From: Entomomonas sp. E2T0
GTDB taxonomy: Bacteria > Pseudomonadota > Gammaproteobacteria > Pseudomonadales > Pseudomonadaceae
Length of the DNA stretch: 64,000 nucleotides
Assembly: GCF_025985425.1 (NCBI RefSeq)
Contig: NZ_CP094972.1
Coordinates: 682,001-746,000 of the forward strand
Direction of reading: 5' to 3'
Positions 18,865-29,295 of the stretch are shown in pieces; the first letter of the stretch is position 1; each line of letters opens with the position of its first letter. The notes below the pieces were generated by a model. That model saw nothing but the letters and a program-made list of their open reading frames with translations. It did no database searches and was not told the DNA's origin. The translations under genes and the position numbers were made by a program.

Positions 18865-20505
18865 TTATAAGCCTATCACTTGAGTATCTACTGGATAATC
18901 AATAGTAAAATTAACGGGTATTTCTTGTTTTTCCATAGGCTTAAGGCTAATTTGCCAATTAAGCTTCCCTTCCTTATCTGGACTAATATTTTTAGGTGAT
19001 AATAGTTTTACCTTTATTTTTTCATTTTGCGAAATAGGAATATGGTCCTTAATATCTACTTTAACGTCTTTATTTTTATTATTTTGCACAGTAATTAAAT
19101 AATTATAAGTTATACGCTCACCACTGTTAGTAAATCCAGTTTTTTCAGTAAAACGTTTTAGTTGTTTATATGTCACTTTAATAGCTTCATCTGCACCTAA
19201 ATCAACTTTAAACTGTTCATTAGGCATGGTTGTTTTTAATTGTCCTGTTGCAATAAAACGACCATCCATAAAGATATTTAATTGCCCAGCTAATAGTGGA
19301 TAGGTCGTTGTATTTTTAGTATCTGCTTGTAAATATGCTACCTGTTGTAAACGTGGTACTACTTGATAGATTAAATTGGTTGATAGATCAGGAATACTAT
19401 TGATCGTAACTTTTTGCTGGTCTCCCCCTGTTATCAATGAAGCAGGTTCTGCAATGGTAAAGGCTGTACTAGTCGCACTCATATCTACATTTGCTACAGG
19501 CACTAAAACTGGTTTATAAGTTGCCGTTGTTATTTGTTTACTCGCTGCAAGTTCCATAGCAGATTCTGGCATCATAACTGCCTTATACTGTATATCCTTT
19601 TTAGCCATCTCCCTATTTCTATATACATCAGGTGAATAAGGTAAAAGCTTCCACTCCGTTAATAATGGGGCATTACCTCCTAAAGCCGGACGGGCTGTTG
19701 ATAACGTAAGCTTTACATTTCGCCAATCTTCTCCTGTTTGTTGAGAGACATTAGCTGAATAGTTTAGTGATAAGTTTTGTTCCTTACTATTAAAGCGCGC
19801 ATCATAAATAGGATACCAACTAGCACCGAATGTAACATAAGTTAAAGCTACTTTTACAGTTGCTGGTTGAGCTAAATTTACTCTTACAGCTACATTTTTA
19901 ACTTGTAAATTAGCTTCTCTTTGTAAGGGATAACGATCATTTTGTAGTACTTGTAGCTGTTTTTGTAATTGCTCTTTATCTGTTGTTATCTGTCGTTGTT
20001 CTGTTGCTAACTGGGTTAAGTTATTATTAGAAAGCTCCATTATCTGTTGGATTTGTTGCATGGTTGGCCTATTGGCTTTATCAGTAACACCTACGGCACT
20101 GCTTTGCATTTGCTTAATAAAATCATACTGACCCTTTATAATATTCTCTCTATCATTCAACTTAGCCAATTGCTCTTGTAGCACTTCTATTTGCTTTTCA
20201 AGTTGTTGTAAACGTTCATTAGCATTACTAATTAAACGTTGCTGTTTAGTAACCACATCTAAAATAGTCGTTGGGCTAGTTGCTTTTGCATCTACTTGTA
20301 ATGAAGCATCATCTAAACGCACTGGCAAATTTTCAAAAATTAATTCATGCTCACCAGCACTTAGCCGTACCTCCGCATAACGGGTAATCGCTGCTCGATC
20401 ATTGTAAACAGTCACTGCTTTAATCGCTGAACTTAACTTTTGTGTTTCTGCTTGGCAACAAAAAGTTATAGTTCCTAAACAAACAATAGATAGCCACTTA
20501 TTCAT
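18865..20505 (-). CDS. MuiA-like secreted protein (DUF4140/DUF4139), copy 1
   Basis: A 546-residue paralogue of its downstream neighbour with the same plan: signal peptide ending near CQA-E, DUF4140 domain (VTVYNDRAAITRYAE), coiled coil (about residues 75-195) and DUF4139 domain (FGASWYPIYDARF, TGEDWRNVKLTLSTARP, LLAGQLNIFMDGRF). The middle linker (about 285-350) differs most between the copies. An AAAGGAT ribosome-binding site fits the ATG. The two genes are 12 bases apart and co-directional, so they form a duplicated two-gene operon. The function is unknown. Confidence 0.85.
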   Translation of the reverse strand: MNKWLSIVCLGTITFCCQAETQKLSSAIKAVTVYNDRAAITRYAEVRLSAGEHELIFENLPVRLDDASLQVDAKATSPTTILDVVTKQQRLISNANERLQQLEKQIEVLQEQLAKLNDRENIIKGQYDFIKQMQSSAVGVTDKANRPTMQQIQQIMELSNNNLTQLATEQRQITTDKEQLQKQLQVLQNDRYPLQREANLQVKNVAVRVNLAQPATVKVALTYVTFGASWYPIYDARFNSKEQNLSLNYSANVSQQTGEDWRNVKLTLSTARPALGGNAPLLTEWKLLPYSPDVYRNREMAKKDIQYKAVMMPESAMELAASKQITTATYKPVLVPVANVDMSATSTAFTIAEPASLITGGDQQKVTINSIPDLSTNLIYQVVPRLQQVAYLQADTKNTTTYPLLAGQLNIFMDGRFIATGQLKTTMPNEQFKVDLGADEAIKVTYKQLKRFTEKTGFTNSGERITYNYLITVQNNKNKDVKVDIKDHIPISQNEKIKVKLLSPKNISPDKEGKLNWQISLKPMEKQEIPVNFTIDYPVDTQVIGL

Positions 20506-20543
20506 AGCTTTATCCTTTTAGTAATAAATAAAATTACTCATAT

Positions 20544-20583
20544 AAAAAAAGATCCTATATAAACTATACAGGATCTTTTTTTT
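20544..20583. terminator. Intrinsic terminator downstream of valS
   Basis: A 13-bp stem, AAAAAAAGATCCT (20544-20556) with AGGATCTTTTTTT (20570-20582), with a 13-base loop. In the leftward direction it ends valS transcription before the MuiA-like genes begin. Confidence 0.92.
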
Positions 20584-20618
20584 ATCGCTATAAATCTAGC
20601 TTAACTTTTACAACATTT

Positions 20619-23471
20619 TTACAACTCTACAATTTTTTTACGTTGCTCAGTTAAACGTGCAATTGCTTGCTCTGCTTCTACCAATTTACTGCGTTCTTTT
20701 TCAATCACATCAGCGGGTGCTTTTTCTACAAAGCTAGCATTACCTAACTTGCCATTGGTACGTTGTACTTCTGCTGTTAATTTTTGAATTTCTTTATCCA
20801 AACGTGCTAGTTCTGCTTCCTTATCAATAAGTCCCGCCATAGGTACAAGCACCTCCATATCACCTACTAAGGCAGTGGCTGCTGGTGGGGCCTCTTGACC
20901 TGATGCTAATGCAGTAATATTTTCTAACTTAGCTAGTTTCTTTAAGAATGCTTCATTTTCTTGTAAACGACGCTGATCTTCACTATTACAATGATTAAGC
21001 ATCACTTCTAATGGTTTACCTGGATTAATATTCATTTCTGCACGAATATTACGAATACCATTAATAAAGGCTTTTAACCATTCAATATCTACTTCCGCCT
21101 GCTTATCTAGCTTACTTTCATCTGCCATAGGATATGGCTGTAGCATGATACTATCGCCAGACCTACCTGCTAATGCTTTGATACTTTGCCAAATTTCTTC
21201 AGTAATAAATGGCATAATAGGATGTGCTAAACGCAGAGTTGCTTCTAATACCCTAACCAATGTACGACGAGTACCTCTTAAACGCTCAACAGGTGCAGAC
21301 TCATCCCATAATACAGGCTTAGAAAGCTCTAAATACCAATCACAGTATTGATTCCAAATAAACTCATAAAGCACTTGGGTGGCTAAGTCAAAACGGAACT
21401 GATCCAAATGACGAGCCACTTCAGTTTCAGTATGCTGTAGTTGTGAAATAATCCAACGATCTGCTAAGGTTAATTCAACAGGCTCATTATTTTGTCCACA
21501 ATCTTGATTCTCACACTGCATTAGTACATAACGAGCAGCATTCCAAATCTTATTACAGAAATTACGATAGCCTTCAACACGGCTCATATCAAAATTGATA
21601 TCACGCCCTGTAGAAGCTAATGAACAGAAAGTAAAACGTAACGCATCTGTACCATAAGCAGCAATACCATCAGCAAACTCTTTACGAGTTTGTTTCTCGA
21701 TTTTTGGTGCATCTTGAGGGCGCATTAAACCAGAAGTACGTTTCTGCACTAAAGTTTCAAGATCAATACCATCAATAATATCTAATGGGTCTAATACATT
21801 ACCCTTAGACTTAGACATTTTCTGGCCTTGTCCATCACGTACTAAACCATGCATATAGACAGTTTTAAAAGGTACTTGCGGTGTGCCATCTGAATTTTTT
21901 ATTAGATGCATAGTCAACATAATCATTCTGGCTACCCAGAAGAAGATAATGTCAAAACCGCTCACTAATACTGAGGTTGGATGGAAAGTTTTTAAGGCTT
22001 CTGTTTGCTCAGGCCAACCTAGGGTAGAAAACGTCCACAAGCCTGAGCTAAACCATGTATCCAATACATCTGGATCACGTTTTAATTGAATACTATCAGC
22101 CAAATTATATTGTTGACGAACTTCTTGCTCATCTCTACCTACATATACTTGACCTTGCTCATCATACCAAGCTGGGATTTGATGCCCCCACCATAATTGA
22201 CGGCTAATACACCAATCTTGAATGTTACGCATCCAAGCAAAATACATATTTTCATATTGCTTAGGTACAAATTGAATACGACCGTCTTCTACCGCCTCAA
22301 TAGCAGGTTTAGCTAATACAGATGCTTTAACATACCATTGGTCAGTTAACCAAGGCTCAATGACTGTACCTGAACGATCCCCTCTAGGTACTTTAAGAGC
22401 ATGGTCTTCAATTTTTTCTAATAAACCTAATTTCTCAAAATCTGCTACTACTGCCTTTCTAGCATCAAAACGATCCATCTCTGCATAAACGGTAGGCAAA
22501 CTAGTATCTGCTGTAGTATTAACTGAACCATCAATATTAAAGGCTTGTGCTACTTTTAAAATAGCCCCATTAGCATCTAACACATTAATCAGTGTTAAGT
22601 TATGGCGTTTACCTACTTCATAATCATTAAAATCATGAGCAGGGGTAATTTTTACACAACCTGTACCAAATGCAGGATCGACATATTCATCGGCAATAAT
22701 AGGTATTTCACGGTTTACTAAAGGTAATAAAATAGTTTTGCCAATTAAATGTTGATAACGCTCATCTTCTGGATGAACAGCAACTGCTGTATCCCCTAAC
22801 ATAGTTTCAGGACGCGTGGTGGCAACAATTAAATAATCTATTCCCTCTTTGGTCTTCTCGCCATTCATTAATGGATAACGTAAGTGCCATAGGTGACCTT
22901 TTTCATCATGATTTTCCACTTCAAGGTCAGAAATAGCCGTATGGAATTTACAATCCCAGTTAACTAATCGTTTACCGCGATAAATCAGGCCATCATTATA
23001 AAGACGAACAAAGGCTTCTTTTACTGCATTGGATAATCCTTCATCCATAGTAAAGCGTTCACGAGACCAATCTACCGAAGAACCTAAACGACGAATTTGA
23101 CGGGTAATATTACCACCTGATTCGGCTTTCCACTCCCAGACTTTTTCAATAAACTTTTCACGTCCCAAATCATGGCGACTAATATTTTGTAAACCTAGTT
23201 GACGCTCTACCACCATTTGTGTAGCAATACCCGCGTGGTCTGTACCAGGTTGCCATAAAGTATTTCTACCTTGCATACGGCGGTAGCGGATTAAAGTATC
23301 CATAATGGCATTATTAAAACCATGCCCCATATGTAAATTACCTGTGACATTAGGTGGTGGCAGCATAATAGTATAAGGTTCACCTTGTCCTTGTGGGGCA
23401 AAGTAATTATTAGATTCCCATGTTTGATACCATGAGCGTTCAATACTGTCAGGTTGATATGTCTTGTCCAT
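20619..23471 (-). CDS. valS: Valyl-tRNA synthetase
   Basis: A class I aminoacyl-tRNA synthetase of 950 residues, normal for the family. It shows [15 protein letters not shown] (HIGH-type motif near residue 46), the editing domain ([14 protein letters not shown]), [17 protein letters not shown], and KMSKSKGN near residue 550. The anticodon-binding domain is followed by a C-terminal coiled coil (about residues 885-950) that contacts tRNA. In Pseudomonas valS follows holC and pepA; here an AEC-type carrier gene lies upstream instead. Confidence 0.98.
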   Translation of the reverse strand: MDKTYQPDSIERSWYQTWESNNYFAPQGQGEPYTIMLPPPNVTGNLHMGHGFNNAIMDTLIRYRRMQGRNTLWQPGTDHAGIATQMVVERQLGLQNISRHDLGREKFIEKVWEWKAESGGNITRQIRRLGSSVDWSRERFTMDEGLSNAVKEAFVRLYNDGLIYRGKRLVNWDCKFHTAISDLEVENHDEKGHLWHLRYPLMNGEKTKEGIDYLIVATTRPETMLGDTAVAVHPEDERYQHLIGKTILLPLVNREIPIIADEYVDPAFGTGCVKITPAHDFNDYEVGKRHNLTLINVLDANGAILKVAQAFNIDGSVNTTADTSLPTVYAEMDRFDARKAVVADFEKLGLLEKIEDHALKVPRGDRSGTVIEPWLTDQWYVKASVLAKPAIEAVEDGRIQFVPKQYENMYFAWMRNIQDWCISRQLWWGHQIPAWYDEQGQVYVGRDEQEVRQQYNLADSIQLKRDPDVLDTWFSSGLWTFSTLGWPEQTEALKTFHPTSVLVSGFDIIFFWVARMIMLTMHLIKNSDGTPQVPFKTVYMHGLVRDGQGQKMSKSKGNVLDPLDIIDGIDLETLVQKRTSGLMRPQDAPKIEKQTRKEFADGIAAYGTDALRFTFCSLASTGRDINFDMSRVEGYRNFCNKIWNAARYVLMQCENQDCGQNNEPVELTLADRWIISQLQHTETEVARHLDQFRFDLATQVLYEFIWNQYCDWYLELSKPVLWDESAPVERLRGTRRTLVRVLEATLRLAHPIMPFITEEIWQSIKALAGRSGDSIMLQPYPMADESKLDKQAEVDIEWLKAFINGIRNIRAEMNINPGKPLEVMLNHCNSEDQRRLQENEAFLKKLAKLENITALASGQEAPPAATALVGDMEVLVPMAGLIDKEAELARLDKEIQKLTAEVQRTNGKLGNASFVEKAPADVIEKERSKLVEAEQAIARLTEQRKKIVEL

Positions 23472-23576
23472 AGGGATAGATGTCTATTCTTAGCTAATTC
23501 AGGAAATTTTTAATTATAACAAAGACTGATTTATTAGGCTGTATAAATAATAAGGTTTTGTTATGAATGCTCTATT

Positions 23577-24509
23577 CTACTGCATTTTTAACAATAAGCT
23601 TAACCAAATTGAAACCGAAAATACTGACAGTACTGTTGAAATAAGTACAGCCGAGGATACTGGCCGTTCTGCTGTTTTATAATAGAAAGAAAGTAAATAA
23701 GCATTAACCCCAACAGGTAACGTAGCAAATAACACAGCCACTCCAGCATAAACAGGTGGTAATTTAAATACATAAAATGCCAATACCCAAACAGCCAATG
23801 GATGGATAATTAATTTACCTACCACAATAATGGATGCACATTTAAGGTCATCTTTAATTCGATAACGGTTTAATGCCATGCCAAGCGAAATAAGGGCACA
23901 TGTTGATGCAGTACCGGCAATACTTTCTAATATAGTTTTTATAGTACCCTCTGGTTTAATTTCAAAATAATGTAAAAATGATCCAATAATCAATGCGATA
24001 AAAATAGGATTTGTACAAATAGTTAATACTATTTTTTTAAGTTTAGTAAAAAATTTTTCATTGCCACCCAACTCTATTAAAAAACTAGCTGCACCTAACA
24101 TAATAGGTAGATGAATAGCTAACAACATAAATAACGGTACAGAACCTGCTTGCCCATACACATCTAAAATGAGAGGTATCCCCATGAATACGGTGTTAGC
24201 TTGACTGGTAGCATAACCGCAAATAACTGTTTCTTTATGAGCCCTTTTTAATAATTTTTTGGTTAATAACATGGTAATGCCCCATGCTATTGCACAAGCA
24301 CCAAAATAAGACACCCAATAAGTAGGTATAATAGGGTCTTTTGATGAAGTCTGTGCCAATGTCATCATAATTAATACAGGCACAGCAATAGAAAACACAT
24401 ATTCTGATAAGCCCTCACATACCTTATCAGAAACATAACGAGATTTAGCTGCTAACCAGCCAATAAAGATATAAGCAAAGATGGGTAAAGTGATAAGTAA
24501 GGTAGTCAT
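23577..24509 (-). CDS. AEC-family carrier
   Basis: A 310-residue inner-membrane protein with about ten spans in two five-helix halves, of the auxin efflux carrier (AEC) family. Typical segments are FAYIFIGWLAAKSRYVSDKV at the start, TSQANTVFMGIPLIL and LISLGMALNRYRI near the middle, and PVGVNAYLLSFYYKT near the end. Bacterial members move small organic anions such as malate or malonate, or amino acids; the substrate cannot be told here. It lies about 100 bases downstream of the cadR-like gene on the same strand. Confidence 0.85.
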   Translation of the reverse strand: MTTLLITLPIFAYIFIGWLAAKSRYVSDKVCEGLSEYVFSIAVPVLIMMTLAQTSSKDPIIPTYWVSYFGACAIAWGITMLLTKKLLKRAHKETVICGYATSQANTVFMGIPLILDVYGQAGSVPLFMLLAIHLPIMLGAASFLIELGGNEKFFTKLKKIVLTICTNPIFIALIIGSFLHYFEIKPEGTIKTILESIAGTASTCALISLGMALNRYRIKDDLKCASIIVVGKLIIHPLAVWVLAFYVFKLPPVYAGVAVLFATLPVGVNAYLLSFYYKTAERPVSSAVLISTVLSVFSVSIWLSLLLKMQ

Positions 24510-24614
24510 CTATTGTGATTCATTACTACTCGATATTATTTATCTTTATAATATACCGCTAATATTAGTAAAACGCTAATAGGTATTGATAACCTGCTAG
24601 AAACTAAATCTTTT

Positions 24615-25043
24615 TTATCCCAGATGGGTTTTATGTGAATTCGCTGGAATATCCATTTCCGTGAGTTCTTGTACAATATTGCAATGACTAGCAGGTCGAT
24701 TACCCTGACAACGATTATGCAAATCAAGTAACTGTTGTTGTAATTCTTGTAATTCTTTAAGGCGCTGATTAACGTGCTGTATGTGTTGTTCAAGTAAATT
24801 AGCCACTGCTGTACAGTTTTCATCAGCATTGTTCGCTAATTTAAGTAGCTCCCGTATTTCATCATGTGCCATATCTAAATTACGACAATTACGGATAAAT
24901 TTTAGACGATCTAAATGATCTTTATTATAAACACGGTAATTATTTTGCGTACGATAGGGCTCTGGTAATAAACTTTGTTGCTCATAATAGCGTATAGTTT
25001 CTACTGTACAATTGGCAGCTTTTGCTAGTTCACCTATACGCAT
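24615..25043 (-). CDS. cadR: MerR-family regulator, CadR/PbrR type
   Basis: A 142-residue metal-responsive regulator. The MerR winged-helix domain opens MRIGELAKAANCTVETIRYYE and has NNYRVYNKDHLDRLKFI. A dimerisation helix (about residues 77-110) leads to a C-terminal metal loop with Cys112 and Cys121, and Cys77 starts the helix, matching the Cd(II)/Pb(II) ligands of P. putida CadR (77, 112, 119) with the loop two residues longer. AGGGAT precedes the ATG. No metal efflux gene lies next to it; it follows the amino-acid ABC ATPase by nine bases and is probably co-transcribed with it. Confidence 0.85.
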   Translation of the reverse strand: MRIGELAKAANCTVETIRYYEQQSLLPEPYRTQNNYRVYNKDHLDRLKFIRNCRNLDMAHDEIRELLKLANNADENCTAVANLLEQHIQHVNQRLKELQELQQQLLDLHNRCQGNRPASHCNIVQELTEMDIPANSHKTHLG

Positions 25044-25051
25044 AATAATCC

Positions 25052-25786
25052 CTACAAAATTTGTTGCAAGAAAGCTTGTGCTCTTGGATCTTCAGGTGCT
25101 GTAAAGAATTTAGCAGGCGTAGTATCTTCTAATAATTTACCGTGATCGAAGAATAAAATACGATCTGCTACTTCTTTAGCAAATTTCATTTCATGAGTTA
25201 CACAGGCCATGGTCATGCCTTCTTGGGCAAGCTTTTTCATTACATCCAATACTTCACCCACCATTTCTGGATCTAAAGCAGATGTAGGTTCATCAAATAA
25301 CATCACTTTAGGATCCATACAAAGTGCTCTAGCTATCGCCACCCTTTGTTGTTGTCCACCTGATAAACGTGAAGGATATTCATTAATCTTTTGCGCAATA
25401 CCTACTTTAGCTAATAAATTCTTTGCTTTTTCTATCGCTTCTTCCTTGGTACGTTTACGAACAATACGTTGTGCCACACAAAGATTTTCTAATACAGTCA
25501 TATGTGGGAATAGATTAAAGTGCTGAAACACCATCCCCACTTCACGGCGCAATGCATTAATATTAGTTTTAGAATGGGTTAAATGAATACCATCAATAGT
25601 AATTGAACCACTATCTATATCTTCTAAAGCATTTAAACAACGTAAAAAAGTAGATTTACCTGAGCCAGAAGGCCCAATAATAACTACTACTTCACCTTTA
25701 GCAATATCTACGCTCACATTATCAACAGCATGAACAACCATGCCTTTGCTGTCAAAAACTTTATTAATTTCTCTTACATTAATCAC
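25052..25786 (-). CDS. Polar amino-acid ABC importer, ATPase
   Basis: A 244-residue ATPase of the GlnQ/HisP type powering the adjacent importer from the cytoplasmic face. Walker [10 protein letters not shown] (about residues 39-47), Q-loop in [12 protein letters not shown], signature LSGGQQQR and Walker [15 protein letters not shown] are all intact, as is the switch His in CVTHEM. The start is GTG at 25786, overlapping the permease stop by eight bases; an ATG nearby is out of frame. GlnQ-like ATPases cannot be assigned a substrate from sequence. Confidence 0.93.
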   Translation of the reverse strand: MINVREINKVFDSKGMVVHAVDNVSVDIAKGEVVVIIGPSGSGKSTFLRCLNALEDIDSGSITIDGIHLTHSKTNINALRREVGMVFQHFNLFPHMTVLENLCVAQRIVRKRTKEEAIEKAKNLLAKVGIAQKINEYPSRLSGGQQQRVAIARALCMDPKVMLFDEPTSALDPEMVGEVLDVMKKLAQEGMTMACVTHEMKFAKEVADRILFFDHGKLLEDTTPAKFFTAPEDPRAQAFLQQIL

Positions 25787-26747
25787 TTTTTGCCAGCCTT
25801 CTTTCTAAATAATGAGCCAAAACAGAGAGTGGAATATTAATTAACAAATACAACGCTGCTGCACAAAACCACATTTCAAAAGGCTTCATTGAAGTAGTGG
25901 TAGCTAATTGTGCAGCCCTTGTTATTTCAATAATAGAGATAGCTGATAATAAAGAAGTATCTTTTACTAGATTAATAAATTGACCAGTCAATGCAGGTAA
26001 AATTCTTCTAAAAGCTTGTGGTAAAATAATTACACACATGGTACTAGCCGCTCCCATACCTAATGAACGAGCGGCCTCTGTTTGACCTTTTGAAATCGAC
26101 TGAATACCACCACGTACAATTTCTGCAATGTAAGCACCTGCGCTAAATGATAATGAAATAATAGCGGCTGTTTCATGGGATAACTTAAGAATCGTACCAA
26201 AGAAATAGTAAATAATAAAAATAATTACTAACAGTGGTAATGCTCGAATAAGCTCTACATAAACAGTTGATAAGTCTCTTAAAGTAGGATTTTTAGAAAT
26301 ACGGCACAGCCCTGCTATTAGACCAATTACTAAACCTAAAATACCTGATACAACAGAAAGCCATAAGGTTGTCCAAAACCCTTGGACAAAAGGACCTGCT
26401 GTCCATTGAGTAGTAGAAGAAATAGTATCTCCCTCTACCAATTCTTGTCCTTTAAATACTTTTACTTCGTCTGCATTAGCAGTTATTTTAAATTCTTCAT
26501 CAGTTGCGTAATCAACTAAGGTGATAATCGTTTTTTGCCCTTGTTGATCTAAACTAGCAACCCCAACATCACTAGGTGCAGTTTCTAAAATAACTTCTTT
26601 GTTATAATAGAAATAGTTGGAAATATTATTCCAATCCCATTTATAAGCAGTCGAAACAGTGGCATACCAAAATATCAAAGCTATGACAGCGAGAATGGCA
26701 AGAGTAAGCAGGTGCCACGGCCAGTGACGTTTAGAAGTTCTAGACAT
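25779..26747 (-). CDS. Polar amino-acid ABC importer, permease
   Basis: A 322-residue inner-membrane permease of the HisM/GlnP family. A first span (about residues 10-28) is followed by a roughly 80-residue periplasmic segment (about 30-115) before the transport core. The core has [39 protein letters not shown] (the EAA loop that docks the ATPase) and a final span. There is one permease gene, so it probably works as a homodimer. A hairpin at 26762-26787 separates it from the binding-protein genes upstream. Confidence 0.92.
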   Translation of the reverse strand: MSRTSKRHWPWHLLTLAILAVIALIFWYATVSTAYKWDWNNISNYFYYNKEVILETAPSDVGVASLDQQGQKTIITLVDYATDEEFKITANADEVKVFKGQELVEGDTISSTTQWTAGPFVQGFWTTLWLSVVSGILGLVIGLIAGLCRISKNPTLRDLSTVYVELIRALPLLVIIFIIYYFFGTILKLSHETAAIISLSFSAGAYIAEIVRGGIQSISKGQTEAARSLGMGAASTMCVIILPQAFRRILPALTGQFINLVKDTSLLSAISIIEITRAAQLATTTSMKPFEMWFCAAALYLLINIPLSVLAHYLERRLAKSD

Positions 26748-26761
26748 AATTATATAATTAC

Positions 26762-26787
26762 AGCTTATAAATTAGATATTATAAGCT
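26762..26787 (-). promoter_or_regulatory. Intercistronic hairpin between binding protein and permease
   Basis: AGCTTATAA (26762-26770) pairs exactly with TTATAAGCT (26779-26787) around an 8-base loop, without a T-run. Placed after the binding-protein genes and before the permease ATG, it could stabilise the upstream mRNA or reduce read-through, keeping binding proteins in excess, as in other ABC operons. The role is inferred. Confidence 0.6.
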
Positions 26788-26831
26788 ATTGTATGCAAAG
26801 TTTTATAGAAAATTTATAGGAGAGATGGATA

Positions 26832-27617
26832 TTATTCCATCTCTTTTAACCAATCAGTACGCTTAAACCATTTGTTATAAAGACGATCATAAGTACCATC
26901 ATTTTTAATTTGATTTAAAAAGTTATTAATCCAGTTAATACTATCATAATCACCTTTTCTAATAGCAAAAGCTAATGGTTCATAAGTAAATGGTTTATCT
27001 AAGAAAACTAATTTACCTTGGCCTAATTTTTGGATCGCTACTACATTGTATGCAGCATCATAAACAAATGCATCTGCATTGCCATTCGCTACTTCCAGCA
27101 CTGCTTCTGCCTCGGTGTTATAACCAAAGTATTTTGCTTTATTAATTAATCGCTTAGTAGCAAACTCCCCAGTAGTGCCAAGTCTAGAAGTAATTTTATA
27201 CTTAGCATCATTTAAGTCTTTATATGATTTAACTGTACTCTCTAATTCCTTACGAATAAGGATAGTTTGCCCAGTCATGATAAAAGGATCTGGAAAGTTA
27301 ACTTTTAAGTTTCTTTCTTGAGTTAAAGATAAACCACTTGCTACCATATCAAACTTATTAGTTAATAAGCCTGGAATAACTCCATCTTGAGCAATAGAAA
27401 CTATCTCTAATTTAACACCTAAAGATTTTGCCATGGCCTTAACTAGATCCATTTCAAAGCCTACAATTTCCCCTTTTTTATTCGTCATCTCAAAGGGCAT
27501 ATAGGTAGGATCCAATCCTATTCGTAATGTACCACGTTTCACTACATCATCAATCATACTTGCTTGAGCTACACCCAATGTAAGCATTAAGAATAGTGAT
27601 GCTAATATCTTTTTCAT
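26832..27617 (-). CDS. Amino-acid-binding periplasmic protein, copy 3
   Basis: A family 3 solute-binding protein (PF00497 type) of about 261 residues. I start it at the ATG at 27617, which has AGGTTAA upstream and begins the signal peptide MKKILASLF; the longer frame adds 22 residues without support. The mature protein opens RGTLRIGLDPTYMPFEM and has the ligand-contact segments LLIRKE, GTTGEF and AFVYDAAYN, so the alpha-amino and carboxyl contacts look intact. It is very similar to the two genes upstream and nearest to the permease. Confidence 0.92.
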   Translation of the reverse strand: MKKILASLFLMLTLGVAQASMIDDVVKRGTLRIGLDPTYMPFEMTNKKGEIVGFEMDLVKAMAKSLGVKLEIVSIAQDGVIPGLLTNKFDMVASGLSLTQERNLKVNFPDPFIMTGQTILIRKELESTVKSYKDLNDAKYKITSRLGTTGEFATKRLINKAKYFGYNTEAEAVLEVANGNADAFVYDAAYNVVAIQKLGQGKLVFLDKPFTYEPLAFAIRKGDYDSINWINNFLNQIKNDGTYDRLYNKWFKRTDWLKEME

Positions 27618-27661
27618 AATTAACCTACCAATACTTAATAATAAATTTTTTATGGAAAAAC

Positions 27662-28450
27662 TTACTCCATATCTTTTAACCAATCTGTACGTTTAAACCA
27701 CTTATTGTAAATACGATCATAAGTACCATCATTTTTAATTTGGGTTAAAAAATTATTAATCCAATTAATACTATCATAATCTTCTTTTCTAACAGCAAAG
27801 GCTATAGGTTCTGCTGTAATTAATTTGTCTAAATGAATTAATTTTTTATTACCTAACCTTTGCAATGCAACAATGTTATAAGACTCATCAAAAATAAATG
27901 CATCTGCTTTATGATTAACTACTTCTAAAATTGCTTCTGCCTCGCTGTTATATCCATAATACTTAGCCTTACTCATATATTTTTTGGCTATAAACTCACC
28001 TGTTGTACCTATTTGCGAGGTTATTTTATATTTTTCATTATTCAAATCTTTATAAGACTTTATTTCATCAGCCAAATCTTTACGGATAAGTAAAGTTTGC
28101 CCTGTAGTAACAAACAAATCTGTAAAATTGACTCTAAGATTACGACTTTGATTGATAGTCATGCCACTAGCGATCATATCGAATTTCCCTGTTAACAAGC
28201 CTGGGATAATACCATCATAAGAAGTAGGTATTAGCTCTAGCTTAACCCCTAAGGCCTTTGCCATTGCCCTAACAATATCTACCTCAAAACCAATAATCTC
28301 ACCCTGCTTATTAGTCATTTCAAAAGGCATATAAGTAGGTGTTAAGCCTACTCTAAGGGTTCCCCTTTTAACTGCATCATCTGTCATCCCCGCAAATGCA
28401 GCTGTTATTGAAAATAAAATAACGACTATAAAAGCTAAAACTCTTTTCAT
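27662..28450 (-). CDS. Amino-acid-binding periplasmic protein, copy 2
   Basis: A 262-residue paralogue with signal peptide (cleavage near AFA-GM) and the same family 3 fold: RGTLRVGLTPTYMPFEM, the hinge region IASGMTINQSRNLRVNF, LLIRKD and GTTGEF. At the ligand Asp it reads AFIFDESYN where its sisters have AFVYDA(A/S)YN, and IPTSYDG replaces IVSMSYDG, so pocket-lining residues differ. The copy is intact. These changes may shift ligand preference, but that is inference. It sits 44 bases upstream of copy 3. Confidence 0.92.
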   Translation of the reverse strand: MKRVLAFIVVILFSITAAFAGMTDDAVKRGTLRVGLTPTYMPFEMTNKQGEIIGFEVDIVRAMAKALGVKLELIPTSYDGIIPGLLTGKFDMIASGMTINQSRNLRVNFTDLFVTTGQTLLIRKDLADEIKSYKDLNNEKYKITSQIGTTGEFIAKKYMSKAKYYGYNSEAEAILEVVNHKADAFIFDESYNIVALQRLGNKKLIHLDKLITAEPIAFAVRKEDYDSINWINNFLTQIKNDGTYDRIYNKWFKRTDWLKDME

Positions 28451-28503
28451 ACTTACCTTAATTAATATTATTTATATAGCTTTTTAGTTAAAACAAAGAA
28501 TAA

Positions 28504-29295
28504 TTACTCCATCTCTGTTAGCCAATCAGTTCTTTTAAACCATTTATTATAAAGACGATCATAGGTACCATCATTTTTAATCTGGCTTAAGAAATTATTA
28601 ATCCAATTAATACTGTCATAATCACCTTTTCTTAAAGCAAATGCTTGTGGTTCATAAGTAATTGGCTTATCTAAAAAGACCAAACGGTCATTGCCTAGTT
28701 TTTTTAATGCCACAATATTATAAGAAGCATCATAAACAAATGCATCAGCCTTACCATTAACCACTTCTAACACAGCTTCTGCTTCCGTGTTATAACTATA
28801 ATACTGTGCCTTATTTAATAGTCTTTTAGCTGCTACCTCGCCAGTAGTGCCTATTTTTGAAGTAATTTTATAATCACTACTATTTAAATCTCTATAAGAT
28901 TTAACTTTATCTGCTAACTCTTTACGAATCAGTAATGTTTGACCTGTCATAATTAGTGGATCAGCAAAATTAACCCGTAAATTTCTTTCTTGGTTAACCG
29001 TCATACCACTGGCAATGAGATCAAACTTTTCTGTTAATAAACTAGGAATCAGACCATCATAAGACATGGATACTATTTCTAGTTTAACTCCCATAGACTT
29101 GGCCATTGCTTTTAGTACATCTACCTCAAAGCCAACAATTTCACCTTGCTTATTGGTCATTTCAAAAGGCATATAAGTAGGATTTAATCCCACTCTTAAA
29201 GTACCTCTTTTAACAGCGTCATCAATTATTCCAGCAAAGACAGAACCAACAAAAGATAGTAAAGAAAGCAATACAACAATCAAAGACTTCTTCAT
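28504..29295 (-). CDS. Amino-acid-binding periplasmic protein, copy 1
   Basis: A 263-residue family 3 binding protein, first gene of the importer operon. Signal peptide ends near VFA-GI; the mature part opens RGTLRVGLNPTYMPFEM and ends SQIKNDGTYDRLYNKWFKR. GAGGGAAAT just before the ATG is a strong ribosome-binding site, fitting high expression. LLIRKE, GTTGEV and AFVYDASYN supply the amino-acid contacts. The operon promoter must lie in the 136 bases between this gene and chpC. The exact ligand is unknown. Confidence 0.93.
   Translation of the reverse strand: MKKSLIVVLLSLLSFVGSVFAGIIDDAVKRGTLRVGLNPTYMPFEMTNKQGEIVGFEVDVLKAMAKSMGVKLEIVSMSYDGLIPSLLTEKFDLIASGMTVNQERNLRVNFADPLIMTGQTLLIRKELADKVKSYRDLNSSDYKITSKIGTTGEVAAKRLLNKAQYYSYNTEAEAVLEVVNGKADAFVYDASYNIVALKKLGNDRLVFLDKPITYEPQAFALRKGDYDSINWINNFLSQIKNDGTYDRLYNKWFKRTDWLTEME

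Noticed and set aside
24536-24829. 97-codon frame on the minus strand overlapping the MerR gene
   Set aside because: It lies in another frame across the end of a well-supported MerR gene and reads as a basic, hydrophobic shadow.
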